Below, in pieces: positions 23,440 to 36,070 of a DNA stretch of 64,000 nt. The translations under genes and the position numbers were made by a program. The stretch is from Diplolepis rosae. Taxonomy: Eukaryota > Arthropoda > Insecta > Hymenoptera > Diplolepididae. Under the pieces are notes generated by a model, which ran no database searches, had not been told where the DNA came from, and was given only the letters and a program-made list of their open reading frames with translations. Position 1 is the stretch's first letter, and each line of letters opens with the position of its first letter. The stretch lies in the NCBI GenBank assembly GCA_030998225.1, contig JAPYXD010000677.1, forward strand, positions 12,151,501 to 12,215,500. The letters are read 5' to 3'.

Positions 23440-23712
23440 TTTTTTACTAGCGGGCCATAAAGTGGATTTTATTCCGGGAGTGTTTGCTAACATTAGCAAA
23501 TCGGCGAATATTTGGGGTGGGGATGTTAACTGTACTTTCACGGTAAAACTGGCTGCCAGCGCTTGCGCATGCGCAGTTCATGATTTGGTGAGCATTTGCT
23601 AATGTTACCAAACACTCCCGGAATAACGCGAAAAACGTCCTTCCTTTGCATAAAATCCATTTTTTGACCCCCACTTGAAAAAAAATCGTGCCCAACACGC
23701 GAAAAACATGAA
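23440..23712. repeat. Family C copy split by a small fold-back
   Basis: Left half (tactagcgggccataaagtg) and right half (aaatccattttttgaccc, then aaatcgtgcccaacacgcg) flank the insertion at 23471-23624. Confidence 0.6.
23471..23624. mobile_element. 154-bp fold-back MITE carrying an NRF-1/Ewg-like palindrome
   Basis: Arms 23471-23501 and 23594-23624 are reverse complements (ATTCCGGGAGTGTTTGCTAA...). The centre includes the perfect palindrome TGCGCATGCGCA at 23564-23575. Target duplication is unclear. Confidence 0.65.
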
Positions 23713-24179
23713 TTTTTTAAGGGGGTATTCTGATCTAGAGGTACACATTTTGGACGTTTTTTGAAATTCGATAAAAAAAGGCAAAACATATTTTTACCAT
23801 CCATTTTTTTACGAGATATTTATTGATATTTTAATAATACGCAAAAAAAATTCAAAAAGTTACAGGCTGGTAAAGAGGGGGAGGGGGGGGGGTGCTTCCT
23901 GGTTGACACGATTCCTACCCTTCTAGTCATCTCGAACAAAAAAAAAAGTTTTGATCAGTAAGGATGTCATTATAGTCCCTACCTCAGAGAAAAAAAAAAT
24001 TTCGCAAAATGGCGACTATATGAAAAAAAAATCATTTTTTACCCTTTTTTTCCATAGCTTTGAATTTTTTTAAAATAGTAAAAAAACAAATTTTTGACAT
24101 AAATCTGGCAGGGGCGATAAGATTAAAACAAAAAATATAAATCTTACCAAAACTTGCAGAAGGTAAAATTTTTTATACC
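23713..24179. other. Low-complexity intronic DNA
   Basis: Poly-A and poly-T runs and a G-rich tract (gaggggggggggtgc, about 23880-23893). No gene. Confidence 0.45.
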
Positions 24180-24780
24180 TTATTTAAGCAAACAATTTTG
24201 CATTCCGGTGTTTTCTTTTGTATCATGTATATTTTCATTGAAAAATGGAATATTTCAATTTCAGTGGTATTTTTTCAATTTAAAACGCAAAATATTTTTA
24301 AAATGTTTAAAATGAAATTTGTAGATCTCTTTTGAGTAATCAATTCTGCATCACAAGGTTTTGTCACACCTCGTAATGTTTGACTGGGAAATGGAATTCA
24401 ATTATTGATTTTTTTCAAGTTTTAAAATACTTCAACTTTCCTAATTTTGGTTTGATTGAAAAATTCAATGAGGGTAATTTGCAGAGCTTTTTGGGTACTG
24501 TAAAAAATTAGTATGAAAATTTTGGATTTGTCCAAAGAGTAATTTTCAAAATCACCAAAAATACTATAATTTTCGAAATTTTGATCAGATATAGCTGGTT
24601 AACGAACTTGTCTTTTGTTTTTTGGTGATGATGAAGTGTACCAAAGCGCATTTAAATCTGATTTTTCTTTTGATAGTTATCGTTTCCACAGACGACAGCA
24701 ACAACGTGAGACGGACAGACAGGATTGATAAAACCCTTTTTTTCAGATTCAGGGGATCATAAAACGTGTTTAGAATACGC
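24180..24780 (+). repeat. Family I repeat, longer copy
   Basis: Shares in order: tttgtagatct, gattttttcaagttttaaaa, taattttggtttgattgaaa, ctggttaacgaacttgtc, aagtgtaccaaag, gacggacagacagg, and tttcagattcagggg with the 42640-43990 copy. No ORF. Confidence 0.65.
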
Positions 24781-25299
24781 TAATTATTATCATGATTAAT
24801 TTTTGATTTTTGTATTTTAAACACTCTTATTTTCTATTTTATAATTTAATTAATCATATAAGTTATTCTTAATATTGATGTGCCCATTTTTAAGGTATTT
24901 TTATTTTTTTTACTTTTTAAATTTAAAAAAAAAAAACTAAGAAAGGCTGAAAATTTAATTAAAAAGTTTTTGAATGTCGTTATTATGTTACAAAGAAGAT
25001 AAAAGTATCTACCAAATTTTTTATTCGAGCATGAAAAACTATGATTGAGTTTGGGAACTCTGACATAATATGCTGATATTTCTTTGAATGACTTCGAATA
25101 GATCAATGGAAATTGGAGTTTTTGGAGTCTGTTCTTAGATACTTGATTTTATTTAATGAGAAAAACTTTTCTACTATCATTAAATCTTTTACAAATCTAT
25201 GTATTATCTCTAAAAAGTTTCTTTTTAAAAGAGAAAGTCTCGTTAGAAAATTTAAAGTTGATCGTAGATGTTATTAAAAGAGATTGAAATACATTATTA
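24781..25299. other. AT-rich intronic DNA
   Basis: Nothing supportable seen; the small minus-strand ORF is Lys/Phe-rich noise. Confidence 0.45.
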
Positions 25300-26334
25300 C
25301 ACGGAAAAAAAAAGTATAGTTGTGACAGCAAAGTTATTCTTTGCGACAGTTAAACGTTTAGCTGGTAACGAACGAGCGAATGAAGGCATAACTCGGATTC
25401 AGCCAAAGTGAATATCCGTAACCACTTTAGCTATTCCAGCGATTTTCTATAGTCGAGAAAGGCACTGTTTATAGCTAGAATTGAGATTTTACAATTATAA
25501 AAGAAGGCTAATTGAAAAGTATAGCTACCGCAGTTATAACCTTAAGAACATGACAATAACAAAATAATTTTGAGTCATTTGTAGGTTATGTGACACGATA
25601 TATATTTATGGAGTATAAGCAAATAAAAATATGACATAATTTTTCCGTGCTTGAAATCTTTATAATCAGTATTAAGGATTTTCATTTTCTCAAAACGAAA
25701 AAACCTTTTTTTTTATTCGCAAATAGTAGCAAAATTTAGAAGAACTTTTTGTGTTCGTTACAATAAGAAATTGCAAGCAGTTTGTAAACATACATATTTT
25801 GATTGCAGTAAGTAAAAAGACATGAAAATGGAAAAATATGCAAAACTAACCTTCAAATACGGGAATGTACTTATCCAACTTCCACTGTTGGAGAATGTTA
25901 CGTACATAAAAATCAGCCATCGTTTAACAGTTTGCTTACCTTTAATACTTTAAAATTACAGTAATTTAAACTTTAAACATTGCACTTAAGCTTTAGTTGT
26001 CATTTTAAATACATCACCACATAAACTTGCAGGGATTTACAATATAGCTAGCATAGAGATATTGAAATTGACAATAGCTGATAAACAAGTTGCTGCTATG
26101 GGAATATATATTTCTATTTCATTTATACTTTTTACTTAATTCTACCATATTGGAAACATATGCAATTTGTAGAAAATAATAATTTCTGTTATTCAGCAAC
26201 TGTGTGAAATGTGCTTCTTCACCTAAACAGTTTATACAATTTGACTAAAGTTTTATATGATTTGAACACATTAATTCTTTGAAATTGGGATCATTCTTCA
26301 TTCGCTCGGTCGCCTAGTTAAATTTTTTTCCGTG
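25300..26334. mobile_element. CACGG-ended non-autonomous DNA element, 1.0 kb
   Basis: Ends CACGGAAAAAAAAAG / AATTTTTTTCCGTG flanked by TA (25298-25299, 26335-26336). A subterminal inverted block (aacgagcgaatgaagg / cttcattcgctcggtcg) supports the pairing. No transposase ORF. Same end type as 17551-18687. Confidence 0.75.
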
Positions 26335-27174
26335 TAGTAAAACATACTTGATTTACTATTGTTTTTAATAATAAAATACCTGCGATGAAACGGTCAAATG
26401 CAAAGGAGGTCTGATTATACTCGCTGATTTACAACATTCTCATTTCTAATCCAGTTCAAAGGCGTTATAAATCAAAAATATAATACCTTATTTCAATGCA
26501 GGTGATATAATAAATAAAAATTCGCTATTTATTAAAATCAAGCATATTTACAATTTTACCCGCGCCTACTGACCCACATAAACGTCTTATTATTTGAATT
26601 CTTCAAGTTTCGAGAGCAAAATATTAAGAATCTTTTGAGAAGTGCGGAAGATCTTCACTTAGTTCTATTTGTTTCTTTACGACTTTGAGAAATTATTTTT
26701 TAATAGATCTACCGTTTTACTATTTTTGATCATCCTGCGTTTATTTCTATCTTTTTCACGCACCAATTTTTTTATCCACATTCCTATGAATTCATTTCAG
26801 TCTACATTTATCTATTCGAATTTATCGGTTACCTATCTCTGTAAATTCGCTTGGAGCTTTACTCACTGTGATATTTTTTCATAAAATGCAATTACAATTT
26901 TTAGTCAATATTTTCTATACACTTTTTTGGAGTTCAAATTTACACTTCTATATACAATTCTATCCACTTTTTATAACGTAAATTCGTTTCAATTTGATTT
27001 CATTGTAATATTATTCCAAGATAGTGAAAAAAGGTTTTCTTGAACAGTGTATTCGAATTTATCAGATATTTAAAAATTTAAAAGATACATGGTAATATGT
27101 GAAAATTATCCAAATTCCATGAAACTAAACAATGGTGTAAAATAATAGAAATTCATCCAAGAATAAAGCTGTTG
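26335..27174. other. AT-rich intronic DNA
   Basis: No gene or repeat arm supported. Confidence 0.45.
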
Positions 27175-27785
27175 CACTGAGAAAACTGGAGTGTCAACCT
27201 AAACATTTGGAGGGTGAAGCAGACTATATTTGAGGTTAAACTATAGGACAACCTTCTAGATAGTGTAACTTATTACCTGTGAATTGTCAAAATAAGATGG
27301 TCAACTTGAATACTTTAGAGGGAAAAGTTGATCATCGCAGAGAGAAAAATAGATTATCGAAGAGTGAAAAATATACTATAATCTACCTCTATGGCTAACC
27401 TCAAAACTATTACATTTAAGCTTTCACAATTATTATGTTATTATTGCAAGTGAAATAGGTACTCGCCAATTAGTTGGCAAAAATAACCCTCGTGACACTT
27501 TAACACGTAAAGGACGCGAAACCGGCAATGAGGTTAGAGTCCACGCTGGTGATATTGGAGGAAAAATAGGCGAACCCACGTGACTTTACAATTTTGGCGC
27601 GTATTTCGCCAATCGACACTCTTTATAGTGATTCTGACACTCTGGTAACAGTTAAGCAGAATATCAAATGAGTGTCTCCCTGACCGAAAAGAAAAAATTT
27701 CGGAAAGAGTGTTGTACTATCTAGAAGTTCAGACTGACTATCTACATTTTGACACTCAAAGTTTGACACTCCAGTTTTCTCAGTG
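27175..27785. mobile_element. 611-bp element with perfect 23-bp terminal inverted repeats
   Basis: Ends CACTGAGAAAACTGGAGTGT(CAA) and the exact reverse complement at 27763-27785. Subterminal GAGTGTCA/TGACACTC words recur (near 27618, 27638, 27670, 27759). No ORF. I could not see a convincing target duplication. Confidence 0.8.
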
Positions 27786-28289
27786 TGTAGACGAAATTAA
27801 TTTTACCCCTTTCGTAAACTGGGCGGGCAAATGGGATGAATCTGAATTTTTTTACTGATTGTTAAATTCTTGTACATTTAATAGAAAATACATTATATTG
27901 AATGTATATTTATTATTATATTTATTAACAAAAAATACGAAATTAAGCAAAATTAATAATAATGACATTGAGATTCGTCGAAATCTTTTGTGTTGAATAA
28001 ATAAAGCTAAATTTTATCAATTTTTTTTTCAAGTAAACATACTTGATTTAATAAATTTAAAAAATGCAAATTTTCATTTTTCCTGTCTGCGACAAAAAAT
28101 GAAAATATTTTTCGTTTATGTCAATTATTAAAAAGAAAATAATGTAGAATAGTTGCAGATATTAATTTTTTTACCAATTTTAGTCTTTCGATGTATTTTT
28201 ACATTTTCATTACATATGAGAAGGTATTATATTTGTGTAAAATTTGACTTCCACTTTTTTAAACGAATGTCCACGTTTCATGATCACTT
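27786..28289. other. AT-rich intronic DNA
   Basis: No feature supported. Confidence 0.45.
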
Positions 28290-28890
28290 TATCAGGGCCC
28301 AAAATTAAGGACAAGACAAGTAAGCCATATCCGAGCAAAATTTTAGAAATTAGAGCATTTTTGGTATTTTTAAAATCTTTTTTTTTTTAAATCCAATATT
28401 TTAATAATATTTCTAGTAGTTTTCAGAAAGCTCTACAAATTGTCCGTTTAGAAATTTTCAATCAAACCAAAATTAGAAAAGTTACAGTATTATAAAACTT
28501 AAAAAAAATCAATAATAAAAGTCCATTTTTCAGTCAAACTATATAAGATACGAAAAAACATTACTATAAAAAATTGTTTACTGGAAAAAGTTCTATAAAT
28601 TTGCATTCACACATGTTCTGATAGGATCTATATTTTTTCTTTTGATTTAGAAAAAAAACACATATGAAAATAAAAAATTCGATTTTTTAACCAAAATATG
28701 CGATATATGGAAAAAACTTTATCGAGCGCGAAGCGCGAGCGTTGTGATGAGAAATGAACTTTGAGAAAATTCAAATCACATTTACAGTATTATGAAATTG
28801 ACTTGAGTTTCAGTATCAAATTACAAGAAATAAACTTGAATGTATGCGAAGAACACGAGACCGAGCGCGAACCGCGACGCTCGAATCGCC
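28290..28890 (-). repeat. Family I repeat, inverted copy
   Basis: Reads as the reverse complement of 42690-43740: gcatttttggtatttttaaa, aatcaaaccaaaattagaaa, then atcgagcgcgaagcgcgagc and gaccgagcgcgaaccgcgac. The ORF at 28761-28943 runs through it and is not a gene. Confidence 0.6.
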
Positions 28891-30289
28891 AAATGCAATT
28901 ATTTAGATTGAATTGTTCAGGTATGTCATTTTCACTCTCGTAATACTGAAACTCTACAGGTCAGATTAAGCTAAAGAACTCGTATAATATTTGACCTCAG
29001 GTGGACAACCTCTGAACCCCTTAAGTAGGTTAGACTAGACAATAGGGCCATGTCTTGCATCGAATCCCACCCAACTTATCGAGTTACAGTCTTATAGGAA
29101 CGTTATCGTTTCTTCAGTGTCAGTGGAATCTTTAATTTAACAGGACAAAGGTATGCCAACCAGGTCACCATTCACGTCAAGAAGAGACGCGTCTCTAGCG
29201 ATTTACGGTACTTGAACTTCATCGAAGCAAGGAAAGAGCTTACTTAAGCAAAACCTTATGCACAAGTAACCAGAAGTATTTGTAAGTGTGGCTAAATAGG
29301 CTATATAAAGGCCAAAGCATATTTAAACGCAAAACCTGCAGATTTGCAGTTGCATTGCATCATTCCGAGGAATCCTACTTGATATATTGCTTTCTTATTT
29401 GGCAGGAAGAATCTCGTGTCCGTGGGTTGGCACTACTGCCAGACGTCAAAGGTCAATCCTCCGATAAATCTGAAGTAATTTTGTAATTAGAATACATTAA
29501 CGAAATTTTCGTAAACCATCTAGTTTTATCTGGGTCAACACTATTCGATTTCCGTGTTTCTTCAACGACAATATTTTCCTTGGATATTCAATAACTCATT
29601 TTAATTGATTAGTTGCCACATTTCATTTCTTACTAATATCATTTATTATATTTATTTATAATTTATTGCTAGATATGTGCAAAATTTCGACTCGCTCAAT
29701 TGGCAAATCTCGCAGAATAATTTTGTGAGTCATGCAAATTGAGATTAATTAGTCACTCAATTTGGTTCGTCTCATTAGCCTAAAATCAACAATGAAGAAT
29801 ACCATTGGTTTGGAAATTACAGGTATAATTTTTCGTTAAGGGGTTTCATCACCTTTGCATATTCAAAAAAAAAAAATTTTTTTATTGCATAAAAAGGTTC
29901 CTCAGGGTCTTAAAAACTATGCCCAATAGGTTTTTCGTGGATTGAAACGAATCTTGTTTTAACTAAAAGATTATTTAATTATCTAGTGGTGTAACTACGA
30001 TTTTTGAGATTGATTGATAATTGTTTATTTGTTTAACAAATTAAGGTCGCTTTTTGGGCGAAAATCGAGTGTTATATCTTCTATCGTAGAAAATCATGTT
30101 TTTCCTAAAACTGAGTATTCCAGCTTTTGAAAATCTGTAATAGTATATTGTCCCATGATACACACAATATTTGTTTTCTTGCAGGTATAAATTTGGCAGA
30201 TTTATCATGATTGTAAGGAAGGGAATAACTGCATGTGTAGTGAGCAACAACGGAAGTAAAAATAGTCCTTAAAGAGTAAAAAAATCGTT
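28891..30289. other. Unassigned intronic DNA, partly less AT-rich
   Basis: Positions about 28960-29480 are of mixed composition and do not match any repeat family seen here. No domain-bearing ORF or RNA gene fold recognised. The remainder is AT-rich. Confidence 0.4.
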
Positions 30290-30905
30290 TTTTGTCCTGC
30301 CTTGCAAGCACACAATTTTTTTCTACTGGTGGGTCAAAAAATGGATTTTTCTACTATCGGATCATAAAGTGGATTTTATCGCCCCATGCGGGGCAGAAAA
30401 ATCTATTTTCTAACCCCTTGGTAGAAAAAAAATACTGTTCGATACGGTAAAAACATTAATTTTACTCGTGTGGTTGTTACCCTCTCTTTGCTCAGGGATC
30501 AAACTTCACACACGCAAAATAATTTTTTTTCCTAGTTGCACAATATACTATTGTCTGTTCCTCAGGAGAAAAAGTGAATTTTTTTGCCCCGCAAGGGTAA
30601 ATAAAATTCACTTTATGACCCGATAGTAGAAAAACTTCTTTATTGCTAAATGTTGTGCAGTACGTCACACATTGAACAGTTCAGAATTTCTAGTGTGCAT
30701 TAAAAAATGTACATATTTTTCAGATTAAATTTATAATCTTCCAATATTATAAAATAAATAGTATATTGTGCAACTATGGAAAATAAATGTTTTTCCCATA
30801 TTGCACAAATTTTTTTTCCTCTGATGGGTCAAAAAATAGACTTGTTTGCCCGGCAGGGGGTAATAAAATTCACTTTATGACCCGTTAGTAGAAATAATAT
30901 ATTAC
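30290..30905. repeat. Cluster of family C elements
   Basis: At least two copies. One has catgcggggcag palindrome remains, actcgtgtggttgttaccct and the right end cctagttgcacaatatacta (about 30524-30545). Another starts aatagtatattgtgcaacta (about 30760) and includes tctgatgggtcaaaaaatag and atgacccgttagtag. Between them is a gccccgcaagggt palindrome core (about 30578). Confidence 0.65.
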
Positions 30906-32250
30906 TTATGGCAAATACACTTACAAATATTTTTTAAACTATTCACATAGTTTGAAAATTTTTAAAATTATTGTTTATTTTTCAAAATAGATGAAATAAG
31001 TGTTTTTTCTTTTCTCAGTGTGTGAAACATTTTAGGCCTTGCTTGTTTGGTATTATTAATGACTGGAGATATTATCGAACGTGTAATTTCAAAATTTAAT
31101 ATAGAGGTATGCAAATTTGAAAATTGTAATTTGTTTTTTTAATTTTTGATTTTATCACCAGAGGAAATATTAATTTTGTGTGATTCTTTATCAAGGAAAT
31201 TATATTGAAAGCGGTGAAAAATCTTATTCTTTAAGTAAAAACAAAAGAGTTTAAAGTATTGATGCGAGCTAAATTCGTTAAGTAGTAGAAATATTCATTG
31301 CCCTCCATATATTGTGGTAACCTACTTTTATACTTGAGACCAGGCATGTGGCAGTAGCGACGTGCCGCTTTTTTCCTCCCTGTTTTCTTCCATTTCCTCC
31401 TGTCGTAACAAATTAGCCCGCGAGCAGATCGTAACTAAGGAGTAATTAGTATGCACCAACACACAGATGTCACAGGAGTCGACTCTATGACTTCACATTT
31501 TTACCCTTTCATATTTTCATCCTGAATCAGAAATTGAACAAATTTTTATTTTGATTCAATAAAAGAGAGACCTTTTTGTGTTAAAGAAGTTTTTGGAAAT
31601 GCATGTTATTTTGAATCCTGAAGATTCAAAAGTAATTTGAGTTACTGGTCATTAAAATTCAGTTTCATTTTGCCCAAAATTAAGACATGTATATATAAAT
31701 TAAAATTAATATATAAAAATTGCTTTTGATACTTTTAATAACATTAAAATTCTATTATTGACTGATTTTAGCAAATATATTGTATTGATTATAGTTGTAT
31801 TTGTGGAAAGCAATGATAGTTAATATTAAATATTACACAATTTGTTGCAAAAAAAGGTTCATCAAGTGATCTAAGCTGACAAGCAAAATCATTGAACTGC
31901 AAGTAAGAACGTAGAAAAAATATAAGAGGATAGAATTTTTATAAATCTAGCGATGGTGTGTTTGAATTCTTTGTACTCCGAGTCTTTTTTATTGATTGTA
32001 CACTTATTGTGTGCATTTTTCTGTCCACATGTTTATTTATATGTCTGAATGGACCTTCTATTTATTTCTATCCCTATTTTGAAAAAACTATATTATTCTA
32101 TCAGGAAAGTATTTTTGAATAAAATATTGTCACGTGATTATAGTTCATTTTCAAGTTCGGAAAGAAACGAGATAGAAATCGATTAGTATTAAAAAGCGAT
32201 ATCTAACTTATACAGTGAAAGAAAAATATGAAAAAGCTCAGATAAAAATC
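30906..32250. other. AT-rich intronic DNA
   Basis: Mostly featureless. About 31335-31500 is G+C-richer and unique but has no ORF. Confidence 0.4.
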
Positions 32251-32464
32251 ATGTACTTACGGTTTTGAACGTTCATTGAACGATACCAAAATTTATTTTT
32301 TCAAAACGTAATTCATTTTTATGTATATTATTCAAGGCTCTTAAATATACAATCAGCCACGAAATATATGTTACTTTTGAATTTACTGGGGCAAAAAGTA
32401 ATCAATTTGTTTTTAAAAAAAATATCTTCTATCGTTCAATGAACGTTCAGAACTGTAAGTATAT
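32251..32464. mobile_element. Family A MITE, copy 3, with exact 9-bp duplication
   Basis: Ends ATGTACTTACGG / CTGTAAGTATAT. Target duplication ATAAAAATC at 32242-32250 and 32465-32473, identical. Confidence 0.9.
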
Positions 32465-33589
32465 ATAAAAATCCAGATTTACAAATGAAAAGCTTTTTAA
32501 ATTTACCCCAATTCCGATACAACTTTTTGTTACAAACCATATCCTATCCTATTTAAAATTGTACCTTTCTGTGCTATCAATAGCGGCTTAAACTTTTATC
32601 TCTTTCTGTATATTATTTCATAGGCTTTGATACACTAATAGGATAGATTTGCATAGGATACGTACCAAAAAAAATTCATAGAAATTTCTCCTCCAAACAA
32701 AATCAGGACTTGATTACAAAATTTTTGCGGATAGAGTTTGTTACCATTTATATTTGATTGTAAGTATATGGTAACAATCCTATCCAATTAAATAAAGTAT
32801 AGTTAGCATCTTTTCCACTAAAATACACCTTTTAATTAAAATTTTGGACAGAGATTTTATCAAATTTCGTCACATAAAAGTAGGATATACCATTCAATTT
32901 TATAATAATTTATATCCCCCATTTCTATCAATCACGGTACATTTTTCCCATTATAATTTTAAAATAACTCTACATTTAATAACATTTTTGATGTTTTATG
33001 GATGGAATGTCTATCAAGTCTTATAAAAGTCTCCAGCAGGTTGATCGTTGTCTAAAAGTTGTCAAAAATTTGTATAATCTTGGAACCTTGAAGCGACAGA
33101 ATACTATTAGGGGCATGTTATTGAATCCAAATATCTTCTAGTTAGGTAACACTAATAGCCAAGCTGCCAGAGCTAATGATTACTGCAACGTACCTATCTA
33201 AGGTGCCTTTGAGGGCATGTATATCCAAGTTTGAACGTCACCGTCGGTGTTGGCTGTTTCATGATTATGCCTCTCGTCTCGTTAATTTAATTGTGCACTG
33301 AGTTTGCAGTATGCATCGTCGTCGATGAACCAAGCCGATCGTTGCCAATTTTACGAACACATAGAAAACAAAAATTACACCGAAAAAAATTCTTTGTCGA
33401 TTTGAATACTTTTTAAGTTTTTTGCGTAGTTTGTAAGGGCTATAAAAGTCACTTTTTTAGTTGAATGAATCGCAGGACATACAATACAATTAGCTAAGAA
33501 AAGCTGTTGTTTTAACTAAGTCTAAGTTTATTTCATTGAATTAAATTGAAGATGGCACCACTATTGTCAAGTCCATATGATTTCTAGAT
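32465..33589. other. AT-rich intronic DNA
   Basis: Scattered cctatcc/ggatagg words (32540-32790) may be another decayed motif array. A single CACCGAAAAAAATTC (33378) resembles a CACGG element end. About 33160-33320 is unique and G+C-richer. Confidence 0.35.
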
Positions 33590-34552
33590 AGTACTATCCT
33601 TCAAACGTTAAGTGTCCAAATTTCATGACAATCTGACGTTTAGTTCAGAAGTTACAGAGGTTTTGGTGAAGCAACTTTTGTCATTTTCAAAACAATGGAT
33701 AAAAAAGAGTTTCGAGTGTTAATCAAACATTGCTTTTTAATAAGAAAAAATATTGTTGAAGCAAAGCAGTGGTTTGATAAGCGTTATGCGGACTCTGCAC
33801 CAGGGAAATCAACAATCATCGACTGGTATGCCGAATTTAAACGCGGTTGTACAAACACCGATGATGCTGAACGCTCTGGTCGCCCAAAAACAGCAGTTGT
33901 TCCGTAAAATATCACAAATGTCTACAAAATAGTTTTGAGCGATCGTAAATTAAAGTTGTGTGAGATAGCTGACACCTTAAAGATGTCAGAAGGTAGTGTG
34001 TTTACAATTTTGCACGAATCTTTGGGGATGTGTAAGTTGTTTTCGAAATGGATGCCGCGTTTGCTCACACCCAACCAAAATAACAATGCGTCGAGGATTC
34101 AAAGCGCTGTTGGGACCTGTTCAAGCGAGGTAAAAAGGATTTTCTGCGTCGCTATGTGACAATGGATGAAACATGGATCCACCACTATACACCTGAAACA
34201 AAAAGATCGTCAGCTGAGTGAACAGCAGCTGGTGAAAGCCGTCCAAAGCGATCAAAAACTCAACAGTGGGCTGGCAAGGTTATGGCATCCGTATTTTGGG
34301 ACGCGAATGGTATTTTGTTTATCGACTATCTTCAGAAAGGTAAAATCATTAACAGCGACTATTACATGGCATTACTGGATCGATTGAGCGCAGAAATCAA
34401 GAAATAACGACCTCACATGCAAAAGACAAAAGTGCTGTTCCACCGAGACAATGCATCGTGCCACAAGTCTATGAAAACGATGGTCAAATTGAATGAATTA
34501 AGCTTCGAATTGCTTCCTGCCAGGTGGGAAAGTCGGATTCATGCTAGTACTA

Positions 34553-35840
34553 GGTTGTTCAAAAAGTTTTGAAAGCGGAAATGAAAATACGTTTTTTTTT
34601 TGGTGAAATCACTTTTATTGCTCAGTATAATCTCCCATAAGATCAATACATTTGGTCCAACGGTCTTCCAACTTGTTTATCCCATCATGGAAGTGACTTT
34701 CTGCAAGGCCTGCAAAATACTCCTCTACGACGGCTATAACCTCTTCGTTTGATGAAAAATGCTTCCCACGAAGGAATTTCTTGAGGTGTGGGAACAGCCA
34801 GAAGTCAGAGGGAGCTAATTTAGGCGAATAAGGTGGATGCTGCAACGATTCGTACTTTAATTCGGTTATTTTAGTGATGGTTTTTTGAGCTGTGTGAGCG
34901 GGTGCATTGTCTTGATGAAAAAGGATTTTTTTCTTCTGCAAATCGGGTCTTTTTTCACGAATTTCTGCATCCAATTGATCCAAAAGGTTACAATAATATT
35001 CAGAATTTATTGTTTTGCCAGTTTGGAGATAATCCACCAACAAAATCCCTTTTGCATCCCAAAAAACTGATGCTAACACCTTCTTCGCCGATTTCTGGAC
35101 ACGAACTCGCTTCGGTGCAGAAGTCCCTGGTTCACACCACTTCTTAGCCTCTTGTTTTGATTCAGGATCATGATGGAAGACCCAAGTCTCATCCATAGTG
35201 ATGAATCGACGCAAAAAGTCTTTTTTATCCTTTCGAAAACGCTCCAAATGTTGCTCAGAAAGTCGCATTCGAACGTGTTTTTGTTCCATTGTGAGCGAAT
35301 GCGGCACCCATTGTGCACAGAGCTTTCTGAAACCCAAAACTTCACGTAAAATATGACTCACACTGCCTAATGAGATGTCTAGGGCCTCTGCTAAATCTCT
35401 CTCGGTCAATCGACGATCTTCCAAAACCATATCCTGTACTTTTGCTATGAATGCTGGTGTTGATGCACTTTTTGGACGTTCTGAGCGTGGATCGTCTTCA
35501 ACGCTTTTTCGACCACGTCAAAACTCTAAAACCCATCGATGCACAGTTGGAAATGAAGGAGCAGCTTCCTTTAACACTTTCACCATTTTTGTATGAATTT
35601 CCGTTGCTTATAAACCTTCCAAAACAAAGAATTTTATCACTGCACGATATTCGGTTTTTTCCATTGTACAAAAATACACTGACACGTCAACTTCAAATGG
35701 CTTGTAAACAAACAATGAATTGACAGAGTGGAATGACACTTTGGGTATGTTCATATGAAAGATGAAATCTTAAAATGGCGTAGAAATTTTGGTTCTTCTA
35801 CTGCTCTATAGATGTCGCTTTCAAAACTTTTTGAACAACC
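34553..35840 (-). mobile_element. Mariner 2, nearly intact, nested in mariner 1
   Basis: 1288 bp with inverted ends GGTTGTTCAAAAAGTTTTGA / TCAAAACTTTTTGAACAACC and TA duplications (34551-34552, 35841-35842). It encodes a transposase on the minus strand, opposite to its host element. Confidence 0.95.
34615..35664 (-). pseudogene. Mariner 2 transposase, D,D34D, two early stop codons
   Basis: The full frame spans 349 codons from ATG at 35664. Codon 19 is TAA (35608-35610) and codon 49 is TGA (35518-35520), both in the N-terminal HTH region. From Met79 (35430) a 271-residue frame is uninterrupted and includes the second HTH (LTERDLAEALDISLGSVSHI) and the DDE/D core. In the 271-residue numbering the catalytic Asps are D80 (TMDETW), D174 (FHQDNAPAH) and D209 (LAPSDFW), with 34 residues between the last two as in mariner. 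With so few lesions it is young. It could make only an N-truncated protein lacking part of the DNA-binding domain. Confidence 0.9.
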
Positions 35841-35849
35841 TAGTATTTA

Positions 35850-36070
35850 CAAACGGCACGGTACCGCGCCAGTTGTAAACAGGGAGCAATGTCTGTACTG
35901 GACAGTTGGTACGGGGCCGAGGGTTGGCGTGGTACTAGCATAGTACAGCCCCAGTCCTGCGACCAAGTGTCGGCTAACAACCGACTTCAGAGTAATGCCA
36001 GTACTGAACCAGTACTGATTTCAGTGCTGGCTTGGTACCGATGTCCAGTACCGCACCAGTACCGATGGGC
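35850..36070. repeat. GGTACC/CAGTACTG palindrome array
   Basis: A G+C-rich ~220 bp segment dense in GGTACC, AGTACTG, CCAGTACCG and relatives in both orientations. It lies within the break of mariner 1, and mariner 2 is inserted at its edge (tagtac|TA). Possible 9-bp flanks ttcctgcca (about 34512-34520) and ttccagcca (about 36071-36079) differ by one base. The ORF here is not a gene. Confidence 0.5.

Noticed and set aside
29140..29260. Possible tRNA or SINE head (ggtatgccaaccaggtcacc)
   Set aside because: No cloverleaf or A/B box pair that I could complete by eye.
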